A stretch of DNA of 64,000 nt from Spirochaetia bacterium (GCA_026002045.1 BOAV01000001.1:10848-74847); one strand, 5' to 3'. Positions 34,811 to 43,894 are shown, counted from the first letter of the stretch. Numbers and translations: made by a program. Notes: generated by a model not told the origin, from the letters alone.

Positions 34811-35682
34811 CAGAAAAACTATGCGGCATCTTTGCCCCTATTACTACGCCCTTTAACAAGGATGGTTCGGTAAATTATGAACACCTTGGGGCCAATGTGC
34901 AAAGGTATGCCAAAACAGACCTGAAGGGATTTTTAATACTTGGTTCCAACGGCGAGAACAAATCCCTGCGCCAAAATGAAAAGGAACAGGTAGTAAAGAC
35001 GATAATTGCGGCCAAAGCCCCCGGTCAGGTAACAATGGTCGGCAGTATTTTTGAATCAACCACGGAGACGGTGGAATTTGCCAAAATGGCCGAACAGGCG
35101 GGCGCCGATTTTATCACATTGCTGCCGCCGTCTTATTTCAAAAGCCAGATGAAGGACAGTGTCCTTTTAAAATATTTTACCGACACGGCTTCCTCCGTTA
35201 AAACCCCATGCCTGTTATACAAGGCCCCGCAATTTTCAGGGGGGGTGGATCTATCGTTAAATTTAATAAAGGACTGCGCAGGGCATCCGGGTATTGCCGG
35301 AATAAAGGATTCATCTTCTTCGGGAATTGAAAAAATTCTTTTATCCGTGCCGGAGGGTTTTGCCGTTCTTTCAGGAAGCGCAAACACCTTTTTCACGGCC
35401 ATGCTTTCCGGCGCTACGGGTGGTGTAATTTCCATGGCCGACTACATGCCTGAAAAAATCACCGAGCTTTACACCCTTATCCGCTCAGGAAAGTTGAAGG
35501 AAGCTGCGGACCTTAACAACCGGATTGTCAAGTGTAATATCAATGTGTCCGGGTCCTGGGGCGTGGCCGGTGTAAAATGCGCCATGGATATATGCGGCTA
35601 CCATGGCGGCGCTCCGCGCCTGCCCTTACTGCCCGTACCGGACGAGGGAGTAAATGCACTGAAGCGCTCCCTTGCGATTTAA
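34807..35682 (+). CDS. DapA/NanA-family (dihydrodipicolinate synthase-like) aldolase
   Basis: A 291-residue TIM-barrel Schiff-base aldolase or dehydratase. The start MTEKLCGIFAPITTPF, the GSNGENKSL loop, the active Tyr in CLLYKAP and the Schiff-base Lys in GIAGIKDSSS are visible. The frame overlaps the kinase by 4 bp. The YKAP and other loops differ from true DapA, so a sugar-acid aldolase (for example for 2-keto-3-deoxy acids) is more likely than lysine synthesis. It is convergent with the minus-strand operon, with a 4-bp gap and no separate terminator. Confidence 0.8.
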   Translation: MTEKLCGIFAPITTPFNKDGSVNYEHLGANVQRYAKTDLKGFLILGSNGENKSLRQNEKEQVVKTIIAAKAPGQVTMVGSIFESTTETVEFAKMAEQAGADFITLLPPSYFKSQMKDSVLLKYFTDTASSVKTPCLLYKAPQFSGGVDLSLNLIKDCAGHPGIAGIKDSSSSGIEKILLSVPEGFAVLSGSANTFFTAMLSGATGGVISMADYMPEKITELYTLIRSGKLKEAADLNNRIVKCNINVSGSWGVAGVKCAMDICGYHGGAPRLPLLPVPDEGVNALKRSLAI

Positions 35683-35686
35683 CGCA

Positions 35687-36460
35687 TTACCGTTTTAAGG
35701 AATCCAGAAAGGCCCGGTATTCGGCGTCCTTCATTTTAATTACATTTCGTTCTTCAGGGTAAGCGCCGCTGGTTACATCGTTTTTATACTGTTTCAGGAT
35801 ATCCACTGATTGTTCAAAAAAGTTGCCGTATTTTTTTGCGTGCCGCGGATAATGACCATCGTGACTGCCCAATAGATCGCAGCTAAATAAATATTGACCG
35901 TCGCAGTCCGCGCCGCTGCCCATGGAGAAGATCAGTATCTTCTTTAGCCGTTTTGTAATTTCCGCAGCCACCTGTTCCGGGACACATTCCATTTCCACCG
36001 CTATGGCGCCGGCTTCCTCCAGGGCGCGGGTCTTGTCAAACAGCGCCTTTGCTTCAAGGGCGGTTTTGCCCACCGCCTTATACCCGCCAATCCAGGAAGC
36101 CATGTAGGGAATAAAGCCTACATGCCCGACACAGGGGATGCCCTGCTTTGACAGCACATGAACCCGCTCAGGCGTCATGTCCATGGTATAAATCAGATCC
36201 GCCCCCTGAGCCATAAGATCAGCAGCGGCCCTGACCGCAGTTTCATCACTGATCCGTGCATCCGCAAAGGACATTGCCATGGTAATAAGTGTGTTGGGCG
36301 CCGCCCTGGCGATTACTGAAACAGACACATCATAGGCGACAATGTTATCAATTCCCGCAAGCTCACAGGCCCTTGCGGTGTGAGCATCCTCGGCGGTGGT
36401 AACGGTGATCTTCCGTTTACCCTTTAATTCCTGCAATCCTTTGATAGTAAGCTTAGCCAT
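35687..36460 (-). CDS. PanB-superfamily protein (ketopantoate hydroxymethyltransferase-like)
   Basis: A 257-residue protein of the PEP-mutase/PanB barrel family. It shares GIPCVGHVGFIP, MECVPEQVAAEIT and GSGADCDGQYLFSCDLLG with PanB. However, the VKLEGG segment with the catalytic lysine reads IYTMDM and one metal-binding Asp region (ADxPF) reads TMAMSF. It is therefore a paralogue with another substrate, perhaps a retro-aldol step on a branched 2-oxo acid. It is the last gene of the minus-strand sugar-acid operon. Confidence 0.75.
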   Translation of the reverse strand: MAKLTIKGLQELKGKRKITVTTAEDAHTARACELAGIDNIVAYDVSVSVIARAAPNTLITMAMSFADARISDETAVRAAADLMAQGADLIYTMDMTPERVHVLSKQGIPCVGHVGFIPYMASWIGGYKAVGKTALEAKALFDKTRALEEAGAIAVEMECVPEQVAAEITKRLKKILIFSMGSGADCDGQYLFSCDLLGSHDGHYPRHAKKYGNFFEQSVDILKQYKNDVTSGAYPEERNVIKMKDAEYRAFLDSLKR

Positions 36461-36483
36461 GGTTAACCCCCGTTCCCTTTATC

Positions 36484-37395
36484 TTACCAGCGTGTTTCTT
36501 CTTTCGCGGTATCGGCCTTTTTTGCACCCCGCGCATCCGCAAGTTCCTCATCAAAATTAAGATGCCGGTAATCCGCCGCATCCGGCGACCTTCCAAACCA
36601 CGCGATAAAATCTTCCCACATGGGAAGCTCCCAGGGACTGTCAATCTGCGCTGCGGTATACTTCATTTCTCCCAGCCGGGTAAAACCCCAAATATCCCTG
36701 ACGTGGGATTTCTCCGCATCAACAACACAGTATTCCGCCAAGTGGCAGGGAATAAAGGTAACCCCCGCAGGAGTTCCAAGGACAACATCGCCGGGGAGGC
36801 AAACCGCCCGCCCGATTCTGGCCGGCACATTTATTCCCAGCAGCATGGATTCCATAAAAGGTGTGGGATCCGTATCACGGTAGTATGTCTGGGTATTTTC
36901 AATTTCGAGGATCTGGTCAAGATCCCTGATCCCGCCCCAGACAATGGCGCCGCCGTCAAGGGTCTTCTTGGAAATTAAGGTAGAAAGATTCCCCCCAATC
37001 GGGCAGCCTTCCACTACCTTGTCGTACATATCCATCACCATGATGTCATGTTCCTGCAGATCCTCAAGGGGCCATTGATTGAAAAACCCCTTCCGGCCTT
37101 CAACATTGCGGCCAAAATCCATCAGGTAATCCCCTAAATCCGGCCGGATCGGCGCAAAGACCGCCGTAACTGCCCGGCCTACCATTACCCGCTTATTTTG
37201 ATTGGCCCGTTTGAATCTGCCTTCAAACTGAAATTTATATCCCAGCCGGTAAAGGGGGGCCCACATTTCTTCCGCCGTGGTTCTTGCAATCCGGGAGAGT
37301 ATATTGTCGCTTACCTTTGGCCTTCCGTTCTTGAACCGGTCCCCTTTCCATTGGGGTGAAAGCTGAATGATGTCTTCTTTACAGTCAAAATGCAT
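36484..37395 (-). CDS. RraA-like (4-hydroxy-4-methyl-2-oxoglutarate aldolase family) protein
   Basis: A 303-residue protein with the RraA/HMG-aldolase core: PIGGNLSTLISKKTLDGGAIVWGGIRDLDQI and the later PGDVVLGTPAGVTFIP. It is longer than classical RraA (about 160), with about 80 extra residues on each side, as seen in sugar-acid cluster members. It is likely a class II aldolase or decarboxylase acting on a 2-oxo acid formed by the dehydratase encoded next to it. Confidence 0.75.
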   Translation of the reverse strand: MHFDCKEDIIQLSPQWKGDRFKNGRPKVSDNILSRIARTTAEEMWAPLYRLGYKFQFEGRFKRANQNKRVMVGRAVTAVFAPIRPDLGDYLMDFGRNVEGRKGFFNQWPLEDLQEHDIMVMDMYDKVVEGCPIGGNLSTLISKKTLDGGAIVWGGIRDLDQILEIENTQTYYRDTDPTPFMESMLLGINVPARIGRAVCLPGDVVLGTPAGVTFIPCHLAEYCVVDAEKSHVRDIWGFTRLGEMKYTAAQIDSPWELPMWEDFIAWFGRSPDAADYRHLNFDEELADARGAKKADTAKEETRW

Positions 37396-37407
37396 AAATT
37401 TCTCCTC

Positions 37408-38646
37408 TTATAAACTGGTACTCGCCGGGCAGCCTTCCGGCCTTACCACCCTGTCCGGAACCTGATATCCGCCAAAAATTTCCCCTTCATGATGCCCCAG
37501 TTGTTCCGCCAAAACCTTTTTGCCCTTACAAAGACCTGCAATATAATCGAACAATTCCTGTACCATTTCTTCGTCCGACGAAGCGCCGGTCAGGAGTTTA
37601 CCTGCGTTTATGTCGATGTCGCCGCTCATTGCCGCATAGGTTTTCGGATTTCCGGTAATTTTTATGGTCGGCGCAATGGGAGTGCCAACCGTATGGCCCC
37701 GGCCGGTCACAAGAAAGTTAAAGTGCGTTCCAAGGGTCACCATATCCAAAATCCCCTGTGCATCCCCGCCGCCATAAAAACCGGAACTAAAATCTCCGTC
37801 CTGTCCGGCATCCATAAGCCAAAGGCCTTTCTTTCGCGGCCGCTGTGCAACCTTCAACACCCCCTGAATCTGGCGGCTCCCGCTTTTTACCACCGCCCCC
37901 ATGCTTTTTTCCTCAATAGTGGTAAGGCCCCCGTCAAAATTTCCCGGTGATATTGAATATTGCCCGCTTAATTTACAGCGATAAACCATTTTATCGTAGG
38001 TATCCCTGATTTCCTGTTTTGCCTTTTCATTTGCGCCCCGTTCCACGAGCCAATCCCCAAGACCAACGGCTTCGGCAATTTCCTCGAAAACGCAGGTACC
38101 CCCGCTGTCAATCACCTGATCAAAAAAATCACCCACCAGATGATTCCCCGCAAGGCCCGATGCAAAATCGGACCCCCCGCATTCGGCGCCAAAAAACAAA
38201 TCGCTTATATAGAGCGGAACCATCTCTATTTTTTTCAGTTTTTCCAGAAGCAGGGATATGGTCTTTTTTCCGTGCTCTATAGCCTTGGTTGTACCCCCCG
38301 CTTCCTGAACATTAAACCATTCCGCATCCCTGCCCCCTTCTTCCCGGGCAAAAGCGCATAAACGCGCAGGCTGGGTATATTCACAGCCGTTCCCGATTAT
38401 CAGCGCCGCCCCCACATTGGGATGAACCAGAAAAGAGAGCAGCCTGCGTATGTTAAGCTGATTATCAAAACAACTGCGATTCCCGACAACCTCTACATCT
38501 TCGCCCTGTTCAAAAAAATAATCGGCGATTTTTTGGGCAACATGAAAAGAACAGTCCACGGTGTACACCACCAGGACCTTGTTCCGTATGCCCTTCTTTC
38601 CGTCCGAACGAAGATACCCCCGCCCTATTGAATTAACGCTGAACAT
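37408..38646 (-). CDS. UxaA/GarD-family dehydratase, large (C-terminal) subunit
   Basis: A 412-residue protein of the altronate/galactarate dehydratase large domain: GYLRSDGKKGIRNKVLVVYTVDC, FFGAECGGSDFASGLAGN, LGTHFNFLVTGRGHTVGTPIAPTIKITGNP. Such enzymes dehydrate aldonic or aldaric acids to 2-keto-3-deoxy acids. The N-terminal SAF domain is encoded separately just upstream (38667-39014), so the enzyme is two-piece. The exact acid cannot be told. Confidence 0.82.
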   Translation of the reverse strand: MFSVNSIGRGYLRSDGKKGIRNKVLVVYTVDCSFHVAQKIADYFFEQGEDVEVVGNRSCFDNQLNIRRLLSFLVHPNVGAALIIGNGCEYTQPARLCAFAREEGGRDAEWFNVQEAGGTTKAIEHGKKTISLLLEKLKKIEMVPLYISDLFFGAECGGSDFASGLAGNHLVGDFFDQVIDSGGTCVFEEIAEAVGLGDWLVERGANEKAKQEIRDTYDKMVYRCKLSGQYSISPGNFDGGLTTIEEKSMGAVVKSGSRQIQGVLKVAQRPRKKGLWLMDAGQDGDFSSGFYGGGDAQGILDMVTLGTHFNFLVTGRGHTVGTPIAPTIKITGNPKTYAAMSGDIDINAGKLLTGASSDEEMVQELFDYIAGLCKGKKVLAEQLGHHEGEIFGGYQVPDRVVRPEGCPASTSL

Positions 38647-38666
38647 TTTGATTCTCCTGCATACAC

Positions 38667-39014
38667 CTAAACCAGTGTATATTCAACATCCTGCGGCTTG
38701 GCAGTTTTGGCATCAAAGGAATTTGACCGTTCATCCAATTTGCTCTTTACGTTATGAATATGAACATATTCACCGGCTTTTATGTCCTTCAGGGCAACGC
38801 CTATCGGGCAGCGGTACTTGATTATCTCCTCCCCCCTGGCAATATCAACCAGGGCCACCTTATGCCCAAAGGGTATGTGTTCTTCCGTGGTTATTGCCCC
38901 GGTTTTAGCGCCCCGCAGTTCTCCTGTCCCGGCATCCACATCGGAGAGGGCCGTTGCCACATTGTCCAATGGGGAAACAACATAAAAAACCGCATCAAGA
39001 ACCGTATTCTGCAT
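38667..39014 (-). CDS. UxaA-family dehydratase, small SAF-domain subunit
   Basis: A 115-residue SAF domain protein (VSPLDNVATALSDVDAG, then IPFGHKVALVDIARGEEIIKYRCPIGVALKDIKAGEYVHIHNV), the separate N-terminal part of an altronate-dehydratase-like enzyme. It starts 4 bp behind the permease stop and is followed 20 bp later by the large subunit. Confidence 0.85.
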   Translation of the reverse strand: MQNTVLDAVFYVVSPLDNVATALSDVDAGTGELRGAKTGAITTEEHIPFGHKVALVDIARGEEIIKYRCPIGVALKDIKAGEYVHIHNVKSKLDERSNSFDAKTAKPQDVEYTLV

Positions 39015-39018
39015 TACC

Positions 39019-39852
39019 CTACCCTTTTACCGATCCGGCAGTAAGCCCCTGTATAAAATATTTCTGCGCAACAATACAGAGTATTACCAGCGGCAGGCTT
39101 GCCATAACGCTTGCGGCGGATAGTTGATCCCATGCCAGGTTTGACTGGTTCATCATTGCCACAACTCCCGGCGGCAGTGTTCCCGCTTTAATCCGGGAAA
39201 GAACGGTGGCCATCATAAACTCATTCCATGATCCGGTAAACGCCAGAATACCTACAGAAGCTACTATGGGAGTTGATACGGGCAATATTATCTGTACAAA
39301 AACACGAAAACTTCCGGCCCCGTCAATATGGGCGGATTCTTCCATTTCATGGGGCAGGGCTCTGAAAAAGCCCCAGGCCATCCAGATAACCATACTCATA
39401 TTACCGGCTGAATAAGCCAAAATCAATCCAATATGGGTATCAATTAATCTTAACCGATTAAACATGATAAATATCGGAAGCAGTGTTGCAACCGCCGGAA
39501 CCATCCGGTTGAATAAGACAAGTATATGAACATTTTTCATGAATGGAAAGCGAAACCGTGTTATTCCATACCCCGCCATAACGCCGAGAAAAACCGAAAT
39601 AAGGGTAGAAAAAATGGAAATAATGATACTGTTAACTAACCTTGAACCGAGATGCCCCATCCATATGGCATTACCAAAACTGACAAACGAAGGCTTAAAA
39701 AGCAAAACAGGAGGTTTGTCATACAACGCAACCGGCGGAATCAGCGCCGTCCGCAACAACCATAAAACCGGGAACGCAATTATCAGCATAACAATCACAC
39801 CGATTACGGTTATCACGATATTATACGCCTTTTTCTTCACTGTATATTTCAT
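39019..39852 (-). CDS. ABC importer permease, MalG type (sugar-acid locus)
   Basis: A 277-residue six-helix permease with the EAA loop ESAHIDGAGSFRVFVQIILPVSTP and the typical end YFIQGLTAGSVKG. It partners the MalF-type permease 16 bp upstream. Confidence 0.9.
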   Translation of the reverse strand: MKYTVKKKAYNIVITVIGVIVMLIIAFPVLWLLRTALIPPVALYDKPPVLLFKPSFVSFGNAIWMGHLGSRLVNSIIISIFSTLISVFLGVMAGYGITRFRFPFMKNVHILVLFNRMVPAVATLLPIFIMFNRLRLIDTHIGLILAYSAGNMSMVIWMAWGFFRALPHEMEESAHIDGAGSFRVFVQIILPVSTPIVASVGILAFTGSWNEFMMATVLSRIKAGTLPPGVVAMMNQSNLAWDQLSAASVMASLPLVILCIVAQKYFIQGLTAGSVKG

Positions 39853-39868
39853 GATTAACCCCTACCCC

Positions 39869-40777
39869 TTAGACAGCGTCCTTATTGTCTACCGTTTTCA
39901 TCACAATGAATGACAGAGCTGCAATAATTAAGGTGATAATAACGGCGCCGGCAGCGCCAAGCCCCATTTCCGAACGGAGAAAAGCGGCCTTGTAAACATT
40001 GTGACTGATTAAATCGGTGCTGTTCATTGGTCCACCCATGGTAAGGATCCGGACTTTTTCAAAGGCTTTGATACAATCAATTAAACGCAGTATCAATACG
40101 GACAACAAAACATTTTTGAGCAGCGGGAGAGTTATATTGAAAAGCATACGGACCTTCCCCGCTCCGTCAATAGCCGCAGCTTCATAATAATCGGCGGTAA
40201 TGCCCTGGAGACCTGCGAGGGTTAATATCATTACAAATGGTGTAAACTGCCAGGTTTCAATTATTGCAAGGGAATAAATGGCCACCCTGGAACTTCCAAG
40301 CCAATCAACCTGCGGAATGTGAACAGCCTCAAAAATAATATTCAACAGCCCAAAACTCGTGTTGTATAAAAGAACCCATGCAAAAGCCAGTGCAACACCG
40401 CAAATTAAATAGGGAATTAAAGAAATACCCCGCAAAATACGGATTATCACACCCTGAGAATTCAGCAGCAGGGCAAGACCAACCCCTAAAATCATGGTGG
40501 AAGTAACCCCCACCAGGGTATAAATCAAGGTAACTTTCAAAGAATTAAGAAAATCGCCGGTTTGGGAAAACATATTTTTATAATTCTGAAAACCTACAAA
40601 AATCTTTTTTGCGGCGGAAGCCATATTAAATTTCTGAAAAGATAAAATAAATACGCTGATTATTGGATACAAGACAAAGACCGATATAATTGCCATTGCA
40701 GGCCCAACAAAGGCAAGCCAGGACAGCATGGAATCTTTCTTATATGATTGAAACATTTTTATCTTCATAACAAGCAT
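39869..40777 (-). CDS. ABC importer permease, MalF type (sugar-acid locus)
   Basis: A 302-residue membrane protein with an EAA loop EAAAIDGAGKVRMLFNITLPLLKN. ATG 40777 is only 3 nt from GGAGG; ATG 40768 (12 nt) is an alternative start. It lies in the operon LarA-like - binding protein - permeases - UxaA. Confidence 0.88.
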   Translation of the reverse strand: MLVMKIKMFQSYKKDSMLSWLAFVGPAMAIISVFVLYPIISVFILSFQKFNMASAAKKIFVGFQNYKNMFSQTGDFLNSLKVTLIYTLVGVTSTMILGVGLALLLNSQGVIIRILRGISLIPYLICGVALAFAWVLLYNTSFGLLNIIFEAVHIPQVDWLGSSRVAIYSLAIIETWQFTPFVMILTLAGLQGITADYYEAAAIDGAGKVRMLFNITLPLLKNVLLSVLILRLIDCIKAFEKVRILTMGGPMNSTDLISHNVYKAAFLRSEMGLGAAGAVIITLIIAALSFIVMKTVDNKDAV

Positions 40778-40796
40778 TGGCCTCCATTACAAAACA

Positions 40797-40840
40797 GATT
40801 ATGGGTCTTCAAAAATTGAAATTATTAAAAACCCATAATC
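40797..40840 (-). other. Intercistronic hairpin after the binding-protein gene
   Basis: GATTATGGGT (40797-40806) and ACCCATAATC (40831-40840) are perfect 10-bp arms around an AT-rich loop that contains a smaller TTCAA/TTGAA stem. It could act as an mRNA stabiliser or partial terminator that sets more binding protein than permease. Confidence 0.5.
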
Positions 40841-40860
40841 ATAATTAAACATCAAACAGC

Positions 40861-42129
40861 TTACTGAATCTCGCCCGCATCCTTCAGGGCAACATTTGCA
40901 AGATCGGCAATCTTGTCAAGACAGGCCTGGGCGGTTATTTGTCCGCCGATTGCAAGGGGAACATTCTCGCCAATCATTGTTTTGATATAGGCAAGCTGGG
41001 AAGTGGAGGGAAGCTTCTTGAGCCGGGGGAAAGAATCACGATCCGCCTTGAGGATTTCATATTTTGCCAGCAGTTCGGCGTCATTCAGGACATCAAGGTG
41101 TCCGGGGTTGCAGTCGCCGCCGCGGAGAATAATTTCCTTCTGGGTTTCAGGGGTAGCGCAGAACTTTACCAGGTCCCAGGCTTCCTCAGGATACTTTGTC
41201 GACTTGAAGATGAACATGCTCCAGCCGACAACGGCCACCGACTGTCCCCGGTCAGATGCCGCACGGCCAAAACCAACAATCTTTGACTGGGCCGGATTCT
41301 GGGCGTCCGAATAACGGGCGGGATTTCCGGCATACATGGCGGCGTTACCCTGGGTATAGGCGCTTACTTCATCGCTGTACTGCCAACTGACGGCTCTTGG
41401 GTCAATGTATCCGGCCTTATACCAGTCAATCAGTTTATTAAGGGCCGCAACACCCGCCGCATTATTAATAACGCATCTGCCGGTTTTTTCATCGATAATA
41501 TCGCCGCCCATTTCATAAAGCACCTTTATGAAACATTCATCGTTGGTGAAATTCTGGTTGATTGCATAGATGCCCTGTGAACCAAGTTTATCGTGGATGA
41601 TTTTGGCATAGGATTCAAATTCAGCCATGTTCGCAGGCGGCTTTTCAGGATCAAGACCGGCTTTTACAAAAAGATCGGAATTGTAATGCCAGGTGGAAAT
41701 ATCACAACGGAAAGGAAGGGAATAGTATTTTCCCTTAAAATCCAGGCCATTATTAACATACTTCTTGATGTCGACCTTGTCGCGGCTCAGATAATCATCA
41801 ATTGACAATATGGCGTTCATCCCGGCAAGCGGGGCGACCATATTGTTGCCTAGGGCAATATCATAGCTGCTTTTTGAGTTCTGGCCTTCCATTAACAAAA
41901 TGGAAGCGTGTTCATTGCTCGAATATTCGGCAAACTGCAATTTAACATCCGGGTGCAGTTTGGGCCATACCTCTTCAAGGTACTCCCGTAATACACGGGA
42001 CTGGGTTACACCCCCAAGCCAGCCGACGGTCAGGGTTTTTGTCCCCCCGCTCTGCTGGCCGCCGCCTCCCGCAAATGCCAGTGACGCAACAGCCGCCGCC
42101 ATCAGTAAACCTAATAGTTTCCTTTTCAT
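40861..42129 (-). CDS. ABC importer solute-binding protein (sugar-acid locus)
   Basis: A 422-residue family-1 solute-binding protein starting MKRKLLGLLMAAAVASLAFA (ATG 42129, GGAGG 7 nt before). The signal peptide is followed by GGGGQQSGG, with no lipobox cysteine. The mature part shows TLTVGWLGG and ALGNNMVAP, and later the family segment SWQYSDEVSAYTQGNAAMY. It probably binds a sugar acid or oligosaccharide given the neighbouring dehydratase. Confidence 0.87.
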   Translation of the reverse strand: MKRKLLGLLMAAAVASLAFAGGGGQQSGGTKTLTVGWLGGVTQSRVLREYLEEVWPKLHPDVKLQFAEYSSNEHASILLMEGQNSKSSYDIALGNNMVAPLAGMNAILSIDDYLSRDKVDIKKYVNNGLDFKGKYYSLPFRCDISTWHYNSDLFVKAGLDPEKPPANMAEFESYAKIIHDKLGSQGIYAINQNFTNDECFIKVLYEMGGDIIDEKTGRCVINNAAGVAALNKLIDWYKAGYIDPRAVSWQYSDEVSAYTQGNAAMYAGNPARYSDAQNPAQSKIVGFGRAASDRGQSVAVVGWSMFIFKSTKYPEEAWDLVKFCATPETQKEIILRGGDCNPGHLDVLNDAELLAKYEILKADRDSFPRLKKLPSTSQLAYIKTMIGENVPLAIGGQITAQACLDKIADLANVALKDAGEIQ

Positions 42130-42194
42130 CTTTTCCTCCAATCTATAATAACCGCATAACAATTAACCAATCGTTTGCAAGCGGTTTGCACAAG

Positions 42195-43439
42195 TTAAAA
42201 CAGGTTGCCTTCATTGTTAAAGGACAAGGCTTCCGCCTTCCCGTCAATTTTGATATTCGGGAACGCCCTGAGTTCTTCCGCCATGTTTTCTGAAACATAT
42301 AACTCGGTAAAATGGGAGTCGTTTTTAATGCGGACAACCCGCACCTTGGTCTTATCAATAACATTGCAGCTCATCATGGCAAGCTGCAGGGCCATTTTGT
42401 CGTTCTCCATTATCATGGGAACATCCGCGTAAAACAAAAGAGTGGAATTCAGGGTATTCACATAGGTCTTGTCAAAATCAATTTTGTCATAAAGCCGCTT
42501 CGTTCCAATATCATAGCCGCCCATGCCGAGGCAGTTACCTTCTGAACTGTCACGGACATCAAGCAAAACACTTTTTGCCACAGGATATGCCTTGTGCCCA
42601 CCTGTTATGTCCTTCCCAATCTCATCGGTTATCAAAATATCCGCAGGGCACGGAAGCAGCGGCACAATATATGACTTGGCCTTTTCAAGCAGCTTGGGAT
42701 CTTCCGTCCATATTTCATCCCTAACAAGCGCCCGTATAAGGGCGGTCTTTTGAAGGGTGTTCTCAACCATGGCAACACCGAACAGTACATTTGCATGATC
42801 GTATATCACCCGGGCAAATGCGGGGATCCGTTCAAAATTGCCGGCCCTGCCCAGTTGGTGAATCTGTTCGGCGCCCTGCTGTTTGCCAAGACCGATAGCC
42901 ATCATTTTGACCAGGCCGCTTTCATGCGGACCGCCCGCCACATCGCCGTGGGAATGGATCCTGTTGATAAGGACAATACCATCCGCCGCGGCGGCGTATT
43001 TATCCATTAATACTGTTTCACCGGTATTGATTGTTCCGGCCGCCCTGGTTTCCATGCTTGAGCGAATCGGGCAGCCGCAGTATTCCTCGGTCACCCCGAG
43101 ATGCTCAAGCACCTTCTTCTGGCCTTCCGCTGTTGCGCCGCCGTGGCTCCCCATTGCCGGTACAATAAAGGGCTTGGCGCCGCATTCTTTAAGGAAAGAA
43201 ACCGTTTCTTTGGTGATAAGGGCTATATTGTCTATGCCCCGGCTGCCCCCGGTAACGGCAATGTTCATCCCCTTCTTTATAAGCTGTTTAACGCGATCCT
43301 GTTCCAGTTCTTTACGGAGTACGGACGCCACATCACCCAAACCATCGTCTTTAAATTCCTGAATGACTTTTACCATCTTTGGCAAATAGGGATAACGATT
43401 TACGATTTCATTGGTATGGGTAAGGGTCATCGTTCTCAA
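42195..43439 (-). CDS. LarA-like protein (nickel-pincer lactate racemase family, DUF2088)
   Basis: A 414-residue LarA homologue. Family elements: PAMGSHGGATAEGQ, then HSHGDVAGGPHESGLVKMMAIGLGKQQGAEQIH, with the lysine and histidine expected to hold the nickel-pincer cofactor. LarA homologues racemise or epimerise 2-hydroxy acids. The start is probably TTG 43439 (5 nt after GGAGG); ATG three codons later would be 14 nt away. It is the first gene of the operon, behind a good promoter, so 2-hydroxy-acid epimerisation may open the pathway. Cofactor synthesis genes (larB, larC, larE) are not in the window. Confidence 0.8.
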   Translation of the reverse strand: MRTMTLTHTNEIVNRYPYLPKMVKVIQEFKDDGLGDVASVLRKELEQDRVKQLIKKGMNIAVTGGSRGIDNIALITKETVSFLKECGAKPFIVPAMGSHGGATAEGQKKVLEHLGVTEEYCGCPIRSSMETRAAGTINTGETVLMDKYAAAADGIVLINRIHSHGDVAGGPHESGLVKMMAIGLGKQQGAEQIHQLGRAGNFERIPAFARVIYDHANVLFGVAMVENTLQKTALIRALVRDEIWTEDPKLLEKAKSYIVPLLPCPADILITDEIGKDITGGHKAYPVAKSVLLDVRDSSEGNCLGMGGYDIGTKRLYDKIDFDKTYVNTLNSTLLFYADVPMIMENDKMALQLAMMSCNVIDKTKVRVVRIKNDSHFTELYVSENMAEELRAFPNIKIDGKAEALSFNNEGNLF

Positions 43440-43475
43440 GAAATCCTCCGGTCATCTGATCATATGGTCTTGATA

Positions 43476-43504
43476 AGTGTAGACAGATCAAAAAATCTTG
43501 TCAA
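43476..43504 (-). promoter_or_regulatory. Promoter of the larA-like operon
   Basis: On the minus strand: TTGACA (43499-43504), 17-bp spacer, TACACT (43476-43481). The imperfect palindrome GATCATATGGTC at 43458-43469 covers the expected start of transcription and could be an operator. Confidence 0.6.
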
Positions 43505-43549
43505 CTGTTTTTCAACATCAGAAAAAAGATAAAAAAAGGCTAAAAGGGC

Positions 43550-43576
43550 TTGACTTTTGAATTTCTTCCCTATAAA
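43550..43576 (+). promoter_or_regulatory. Promoter of tRNA-Gly
   Basis: TTGACT (43550-43555), 15-bp spacer, TATAAA (43571-43576), 25 bp before tRNA-Gly. Confidence 0.6.
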
Positions 43577-43601
43577 TTAATTAAAAATGATGCGTAGCTA
43601 T

Positions 43602-43673
43602 GCGGAAATAGCTCAGTGGTAGAGCGCGACCTTGCCAAGGTCGATGTCGCGGGTCCGACTCCCGTTTTCCGCT
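43602..43673 (+). tRNA. tRNA-Gly (anticodon GCC)
   Basis: Acceptor GCGGAAA pairs with TTTCCGC. Anticodon stem CGACC/GGTCG has GCC at 43634-43636. Discriminator T. CCA is not encoded. It is followed at once by a strong terminator, so it is a single-gene unit. Confidence 0.96.
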
Positions 43674-43681
43674 TTCATTTT

Positions 43682-43715
43682 AAAAGCCGGAGAATGTATC
43701 ATTCCCCGGCTTTTT
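43682..43715 (+). terminator. Rho-independent terminator after tRNA-Gly
   Basis: AAAAGCCGG...GAATG pairs with CATTC...CCGGCTTTTT with a three-base loop and one mismatch. Confidence 0.9.
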
Positions 43716-43736
43716 ATTTGCTTTTCAAAGTGGCGC

Positions 43737-43765
43737 TTGATTAATCCCGTAAAACCTGCTAAATT
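43737..43765 (+). promoter_or_regulatory. Promoter of tRNA-Leu
   Basis: TTGATT (43737-43742), 17-bp spacer, TAAATT (43760-43765), 48 bp before the tRNA. Confidence 0.5.
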
Positions 43766-43813
43766 GTCATGAAGATTTAGGGGATTATCCTTCTCAAAGG
43801 CCTCAAAACCAGC

Positions 43814-43894
43814 GCGAGAGTGGTGAAATTGGTAGACACGCTAGCCTTAGGAGCTAGTGCCTTTGGCATAAGGGTTCAAGTCCCTTCTCTCGCA
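43814..43894 (+). tRNA. tRNA-Leu (anticodon TAG)
   Basis: Class II tRNA with a long variable arm. Acceptor GCGAGAG pairs with CTCTCGC. Anticodon stem CTAGC/GCTAG has TAG at 43848-43850. T-arm AAGGG/CCCTT. CCA is not encoded. Its last 18 bases are duplicated exactly 140 bp downstream. Confidence 0.95.

Noticed and set aside
34807..35682. dapA for lysine and cell-wall synthesis.
   Set aside because: Active-site loops differ from true DapA, and the gene overlaps a sugar kinase inside a catabolic locus.
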